Positions 60,234 to 64,000 of a stretch of DNA of 64,000 nt are shown here, in pieces; position 1 is the stretch's first letter, and every line of letters begins with the position of its first letter. A program made the position numbers and the translations under genes. A model generated the notes under the pieces. It was not told the origin of the DNA and searched no databases. It saw only the letters and a list, made by a program, of their open reading frames with translations. Origin of the DNA: Pseudarthrobacter enclensis (GTDB lineage Bacteria; Actinomycetota; Actinomycetes; Actinomycetales; Micrococcaceae); assembly GCF_030811655.1 (NCBI RefSeq), contig NZ_JAUSRE010000008.1:62001-126000 (forward strand), written 5' to 3'.

Positions 60234-62465
60234 CTAGCCCGCCGGCTTCAGGGCCGCCTGCCACGCGGCCACTGCGCGTTGTGCGCTCAGGGTCCAGGTG
60301 GCCGTTCCGGTTGCGCCTGCTGTTGCCTGGACCTTGTCGGCGAGTTCAGCGATCTGGCCCCCTGCCGCCTGCCACTGCTGGGTCCAGCCGCTTGGCGGCG
60401 CGGACACCATGGGCGAGGCGCAGTCGCAGCCCACGCCGCCGATCACCATGGCGCCGTTGGTGGCGGTAGTGGTGCTGGGGGCGGTGATGCTGGTGGCGCT
60501 GTATGAGGCATCCACGGCCGTCACCACCTGGGCATCCAGCGGCGTGGTGTTGTTCACGCCCCGGTAGCCGGTGATGCCGCCGCCCCACTTAGCGGCCGCG
60601 CTCAGGGTCCAGGCATAGCTGGCAGGATCGGACGAGCCCACAACGTGGTAGTACACGTAGACCCTGGCCCCGGAGGTGGAGCTGCTGTTGATGGACAGCC
60701 CGTTCACCATCGCGGTCCAGCCGGCCGGGACGGACGCCATGCCCGGGTTGGTGTCCACGGTGATGGCGGCAACCAGCACATCACCGGCCGCGGTTCCGGC
60801 GGGGGCGCTGATGGAGACCCCTGTCACCGCCGTTCCCGAGTAGGTGGTTGAAGATCCGACGGCGCTGATGCCGCTGGTCGTGGTGGCCGTGCCGACCGTA
60901 ATGGTGGTGTTCGCGGAGCTGGACCCGGCGCTGTTGGTGGCGGTGAGCTTGGCGGTGTAGGTTCCTGCCGCCGCGTAGCTGTGGGACGGGTTCTGGGCGG
61001 TGGACGTCCCGCCGTCGCCGAAGTCCCAGGCCCAGGAGGTGGGTGAGCCGGTGGACGTGTCGGTGAAGTTGACGTTCAGCGGCGCGGTCCCGGAGGTGGG
61101 GGAGGCCGTGAAGGACGCTACCGGTGCCGTGGTGGCCGTGCCCAGGGACCGGTCAGAGTACCAGTAGGTTTTCGCGACGTTGTCGCTGGCCATGACTACG
61201 ATCCCGGTGGAGCTGTTCACACCCTGCTTGGTGGTGGTCACGTCGTTCATGTTGGATGACGAGGCGCTCTGGATGACCGGGGTCCCGCGGCCGCTGCCGA
61301 AGGACGGGTTGTCCATTGACGCTGTTTTCTCGTAGATACTGCCTGCAACCCCGGAGTATGCGCAGCTGCTGACGGACGTGGCCGGAGCCGTCTGGAACGC
61401 GTGGACAAGGTTGTTCGTGGTGTCCAGCACAATCTGCGGCCTGCTGACGCAGTCACCAACCGTCGAGATCGTCGACTGCGTAAAGGCCCCCGTGCCCGGC
61501 TTGAACACGAGGAGCAGGAGCTGCGGCAGCGTGGTGTCAGAGGAAATGTCGTTGAGGCTGGTCTTAACGGCGGCGAACACCCGGCCGGTGGTATCGGACT
61601 GCAGCGACTTGAGGTTCATGTGGTCATCGGCCTGCCCTTTGCCCTGGATGGCGGGCTGGAAGTTCCACGACGATGACGCGGTGGGGGAGGTCCCGTCGGT
61701 GCGGGTGGCCCACCAGACCGAGCCCGTGAGCTGGTCGCTCCACATCACGCCGATCTTGTTCTTGGCGAAGGACACGACGGCGGAGATGTCATCGGGGGCG
61801 GGATGCGGATTGGAGACCGGGATGACGAACGGTGTGGCCCAGCTGGTGCCGCCGGCCGCGGAGTCGTTGACATAGACGGTGTTGGTGTAGCCGCTGGTGC
61901 TGTTGCCGGACACCTGCGTCCACGTGGACCAGATGGCGCCGGTGCTGTCCTCGTCGATGGTCATGGACTCACTGCTGTTGTTCGTGATGACCGTTGGGAA
62001 GCCGGCGTCCAGTGTGTACTTGCCGCCGGAGTAGCTGTACCGGTAAAGGTAGGCGGGCTGTCCTGAAACGGAGTCCTTGGGGCTGGCATCGGTGGACACG
62101 GTGACCACATGCGATGCGATGTACAGGTGGCTGCCGTCCCACATGGTGTCCGCCAGGGTGCTGCTGCGGCTGTCATTGACTACGCCCGTATTCACCCAGG
62201 TGGCGGTGGGGCGGTCCAGCCGGTAGATGCTCCAGCCGCTGCCGCTGGTCCACATGTCCGCCCACCAGGAGCCGTCGTTCCACCACAGCTTGCTCTGCGG
62301 CTTGTCCGACGTCGGCGGGTTGGCGACGCCGGAATAGGAGATGCTTTGCCTGCCGTAGACAGGATCTGCCGAGGCCGCAGGTGCCCACCCGAGCGGGGCC
62401 AGGGCTGCTATCAGGGCCAGGACCAGTGCCTGCCGTAACCGACCAGGGATGGCAGCAATCTTCAT
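60234..62465 (-). CDS. secreted PKD-domain protein with N-terminal propeller-like region
   Basis: A 743-residue exported protein. The signal peptide (arginines, then LVLALIAALAPLGWAPAASA) ends near 33. Residues about 35-430 look like a beta-propeller with repeated Trp/Ser blocks (SKLWWNDGSWWADMW, AIWSTWTQVSG, IGVMWSDQLTG). A PKD domain follows at about 445-530 (PVASFTASPTSGTAPL, WDFGDGGTS, HSYAAAGTYT). The C-terminal 210 residues form a Ser/Thr/Gly-rich beta sandwich seen in other Arthrobacter surface proteins. No catalytic signature is evident. Probably binds or processes a polymer at the cell surface. Confidence 0.82.
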   Translation of the reverse strand: MKIAAIPGRLRQALVLALIAALAPLGWAPAASADPVYGRQSISYSGVANPPTSDKPQSKLWWNDGSWWADMWTSGSGWSIYRLDRPTATWVNTGVVNDSRSSTLADTMWDGSHLYIASHVVTVSTDASPKDSVSGQPAYLYRYSYSGGKYTLDAGFPTVITNNSSESMTIDEDSTGAIWSTWTQVSGNSTSGYTNTVYVNDSAAGGTSWATPFVIPVSNPHPAPDDISAVVSFAKNKIGVMWSDQLTGSVWWATRTDGTSPTASSSWNFQPAIQGKGQADDHMNLKSLQSDTTGRVFAAVKTSLNDISSDTTLPQLLLLVFKPGTGAFTQSTISTVGDCVSRPQIVLDTTNNLVHAFQTAPATSVSSCAYSGVAGSIYEKTASMDNPSFGSGRGTPVIQSASSSNMNDVTTTKQGVNSSTGIVVMASDNVAKTYWYSDRSLGTATTAPVASFTASPTSGTAPLNVNFTDTSTGSPTSWAWDFGDGGTSTAQNPSHSYAAAGTYTAKLTATNSAGSSSANTTITVGTATTTSGISAVGSSTTYSGTAVTGVSISAPAGTAAGDVLVAAITVDTNPGMASVPAGWTAMVNGLSINSSSTSGARVYVYYHVVGSSDPASYAWTLSAAAKWGGGITGYRGVNNTTPLDAQVVTAVDASYSATSITAPSTTTATNGAMVIGGVGCDCASPMVSAPPSGWTQQWQAAGGQIAELADKVQATAGATGTATWTLSAQRAVAAWQAALKPAG

Positions 62466-62807
62466 GGCGGGCTCCTGGGTGCTGATGTCGCTCAGACCGA
62501 TTTACTTGTCTTGGGGTCCTTGCCCGCCGCCCCAGACACGACGGAACCCCTGAAGGTCACAGGATAGGTCTGAACCAGGCAACCGGCAAGTGATTGGACT
62601 TATTCGCCCGCGGCCCCCCTATTCGCGGCCCCGGTACCCCCTATTCGCGGCCCCGGATAAACCCCTATCCCCGGGTTCCCGAAAACGGGGCCCGCGGCCA
62701 GCCGGGGAATCCGGGGGCCGCACGTGGGCCTTTGGACTCTGGCCCCCGCGCCCTCCTGCGGGGCAGAGTAGGCGCCGGACCTTAACCAGCCAGGGAAAGA
62801 AGGCGCC
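62466..62807. other. divergent intergenic region
   Basis: This 342-base region between the PKD protein and the SDR carries the promoters of both and the tandem repeat at 62601-62660. The SDR has GGGAAAGAAGG before its ATG. I found no convincing gene here. Confidence 0.5.
62601..62660. repeat. imperfect tandem repeat, TATTCGCGGCCCCGG unit
   Basis: Three copies beginning at about 62601, 62620 and 62642, about 20 bases apart. The second and third share CCCCTATTCGCGGCCCCGG; the first is diverged. A fourth, weaker echo (CCCCTATCCCCGGG) follows. No palindrome is strong enough to suggest a protein-binding site with confidence. Confidence 0.6.
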
Positions 62808-63587
62808 ATGCCCCGCACCTCCGTCATCACCGGCGCCGCCTCCGGCATCGGCAAGGCAACCAAGGAACTGCTCGAGCAGCGGGGTGAACGCGTCATCGGG
62901 GCGGACCTTCACGACACCGAGGTGGTGGCCGACCTCTCCACCGCGGAAGGACGCTCCAGCCTGGTGGACGCGGTGCGGAAGGTCAGCGGCGGCAGGATCG
63001 ATGCCATCTACGCGGTGGCCGGCCTCGATTTCCCAATCGCGGCCACTGCAGCTGTGAACTTCTTCGGCGCCGTCGCAACCCTTGAAGGACTCCGGCCCCT
63101 CCTGAAGGACTCGGACGCCCCGCGTGCCGTGGTGGTTTCGTCCATGGCGGCCCTGTTTGCCACCGACGACGAGCTTGTGGCGCAACTGACCACCGGCGAC
63201 GAGGCCGGGGCCATGGCCCGCGCCGAAGTCCTGGCCAAGGAACCCACCACTGGCGGCCTCATCTACTGTTCCAGCAAGCTGGCACTCTCCCGGTGGGTCC
63301 GCCGCCAGGCTGCCACGGAAGCCTGGGCCGGTGCGGGAATCCCGCTGAACGCCGTCGCGCCCGGCGTCATCGCCACCCCCATGACGGCCGAACTGACCGC
63401 CACGGAGGAGGCCCGGACGGCCCTGCTGAAACAGGTCCCCATGCCGCTGAACGGCATCGCCGACGCCATCGTCGTTGCCCGCCTGCTGGCCTGGCTCAAC
63501 AGTGTGGAGAACACGCATCTGTGCGGGCAGATTGTCTATATCGACGGCGGCAGCGACGCTGTCATGCGCGGCGACTCGGTCTGGTGA
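62808..63587 (+). CDS. short-chain dehydrogenase, 3-alpha-hydroxysteroid-dehydrogenase-like
   Basis: A 259-residue SDR. TGAASGIGKATKELL lies at the N-terminus and GADLHDTEVVADLS gives the Asp that selects NAD. The catalytic Tyr-Lys are in YCSSKLALSRWVRR and Ser in VVVSSMAALF. The short central region and the AVAPGVIATPM loop resemble 3-alpha-hydroxysteroid dehydrogenase / carbonyl reductase. A stand-alone gene; substrate unknown. Confidence 0.87.
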   Translation: MPRTSVITGAASGIGKATKELLEQRGERVIGADLHDTEVVADLSTAEGRSSLVDAVRKVSGGRIDAIYAVAGLDFPIAATAAVNFFGAVATLEGLRPLLKDSDAPRAVVVSSMAALFATDDELVAQLTTGDEAGAMARAEVLAKEPTTGGLIYCSSKLALSRWVRRQAATEAWAGAGIPLNAVAPGVIATPMTAELTATEEARTALLKQVPMPLNGIADAIVVARLLAWLNSVENTHLCGQIVYIDGGSDAVMRGDSVW

Positions 63588-63631
63588 AGGGCGGTCTTTG
63601 GTCCCTGTTCCCGCGCAACCCTCAGGCGTAG

Positions 63632-63669
63632 CTTGAATGTGGGCCCGCAACGGCTGGCCCACATTCAAG
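63632..63669 (+). terminator. terminator after SDR gene
   Basis: A perfect 14-base-pair stem (63632-63645 with 63656-63669) and a ten-base loop, 44 bases after the SDR stop and just before the ribosome site of the next gene. There is no T run. Confidence 0.7.
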
Positions 63670-63679
63670 GGGGAGCACG

Positions 63680-64000
63680 ATGACCAGGCCCAGGCGTACC
63701 GTTTTCAGCGTTCTCGGGCTCAGCGGCCTGATGATGCTCACCGGCTGTTTCGGCCCGCCCAGTCCGTCCCCCACCAACACGTCCGCCACCGCATCGGCAA
63801 GCGCCACGGCCGGCAGCGCCAGCCCCAGTGCGACGGCGACTCCCACCACCACGGCGACCACCACTTCGCCGTCGGGCACCTCAGCCGCGCCCACCACCAC
63901 GCCTGCCGCGCCGCCGTCGTCCGCCCCCGCCAGCCCACCGCCAACCCAGGAATCGACTCCCACAGGCCTCCCTGAACAGACTGCCCCGCTGACCATTTAC
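63680..64000 (+). CDS. lipoprotein with Ser/Thr/Pro-rich linker (3' end outside window)
   Basis: The first 107 residues of a longer protein. GGGGGAGC precedes the ATG. A lipoprotein signal with lipobox LTGC places the lipid-bearing Cys at residue 23. Residues 24-98 are low-complexity Ala, Ser, Thr and Pro, typical of a flexible stalk that holds a domain away from the membrane. The frame is still open at base 64000, so the functional domain is not visible. Confidence 0.7.
   Translation, partial: MTRPRRTVFSVLGLSGLMMLTGCFGPPSPSPTNTSATASASATAGSASPSATATPTTTATTTSPSGTSAAPTTTPAAPPSSAPASPPPTQESTPTGLPEQTAPLTIY

Noticed and set aside
60234..62465. The PKD protein as a sialidase
   Set aside because: Its N-terminal part looks propeller-like, but I see no clear Asp boxes or catalytic arginine triad, so no enzyme name is given.
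1..64000. CRISPR arrays, tRNA or rRNA genes, riboswitches, insertion sequences or integrases
   Set aside because: I looked for regular direct repeats, cloverleaf-like stretches, transposase or integrase motifs and long structured leaders, and found none that held up. A full covariance-model scan was not possible.

Overview
The DNA is GC-rich with strong GGAGG-type ribosome sites, ATGA gene overlaps and protein families typical of soil Actinobacteria. Mycothiol-type DsbA proteins, CUT2 sugar ABC transporters, MHS-family symporters and many Gfo/Idh/MocA oxidoreductases point to the Micrococcaceae (Arthrobacter, Pseudarthrobacter or Paenarthrobacter). This placement is an inference from protein style; there is no rRNA or other marker gene here. 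I saw no tRNA, rRNA, CRISPR array, transposase or integrase.

Layout. 1-7.1 kb: a giant single-gene defence-type protein (transglutaminase-like, DUF4011, SF1 helicase, nuclease, DUF3320), then an AT-rich orphan membrane protein whose end abuts an alcohol dehydrogenase lacking its N-terminal third. This looks like the edge of an acquired island. 7.9-8.5 kb: a VapBC-type toxin-antitoxin pair. 8.6-17.8 kb: a LacI regulator facing a carbohydrate/cyclitol operon (unknown 160-residue protein, lipoprotein, ABC ATPase, permease, two Gfo/Idh/MocA dehydrogenases, inosose-dehydratase-like TIM barrel, small monooxygenase). Its promoter carries three evenly spaced copies of one palindrome. 17.8-20.5 kb: a decayed methyltransferase, a membrane-anchored HNH protein and small redox or stress genes.

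20.5-36.1 kb: two operons around a divergent pair of paralogous LysR regulators. The leftward operon encodes YciI, zinc dehydrogenase, ketosteroid-dehydrogenase-like flavoprotein and SDR. The rightward one encodes an MHS symporter, a QsuD-like quinate/shikimate dehydrogenase, Gfo/Idh/MocA, an old-yellow-enzyme/FeS reductase, a TIM barrel, an aldo/keto reductase, a second ketosteroid-dehydrogenase-like flavoprotein and a yeast-type cytosine deaminase. Together they read as a catabolic system for a cyclohexanoid such as quinate, shikimate or a relative, without the usual dehydroquinate dehydratase. This is the best candidate for an undescribed pathway.

36.1-38.0 kb: a compact cytochrome b6-like membrane module of three overlapping genes, one encoding only 55 residues. 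38.1-39.7 kb: gluconokinase next to a broken 3-hydroxyisobutyrate-dehydrogenase-like gene. 39.9-48.8 kb: a four-carbon acid sugar (tetronate-type) locus with MHS symporter, DeoR regulator, a fused DUF1537 kinase/PdxA-type dehydrogenase, aldo/keto reductase, HpcH/HpaI aldolase, a sialidase-like protein without signal peptide, and an SDR. A 28-base element recurs upstream of the symporter and the fusion gene.

48.9-58.3 kb: a CbbX-like AAA ATPase, a secreted lipase, then an M20 peptidase, MHS symporter, PucR-type regulator, YtcJ-like amidohydrolase and carbamoylase/allantoate-type hydrolase, probably a locus for an amide or ureide compound. 58.4-64.0 kb: a small unknown protein, a secreted subtilase, a secreted PKD-domain protein, an SDR, and the start of a lipoprotein cut by the window edge.
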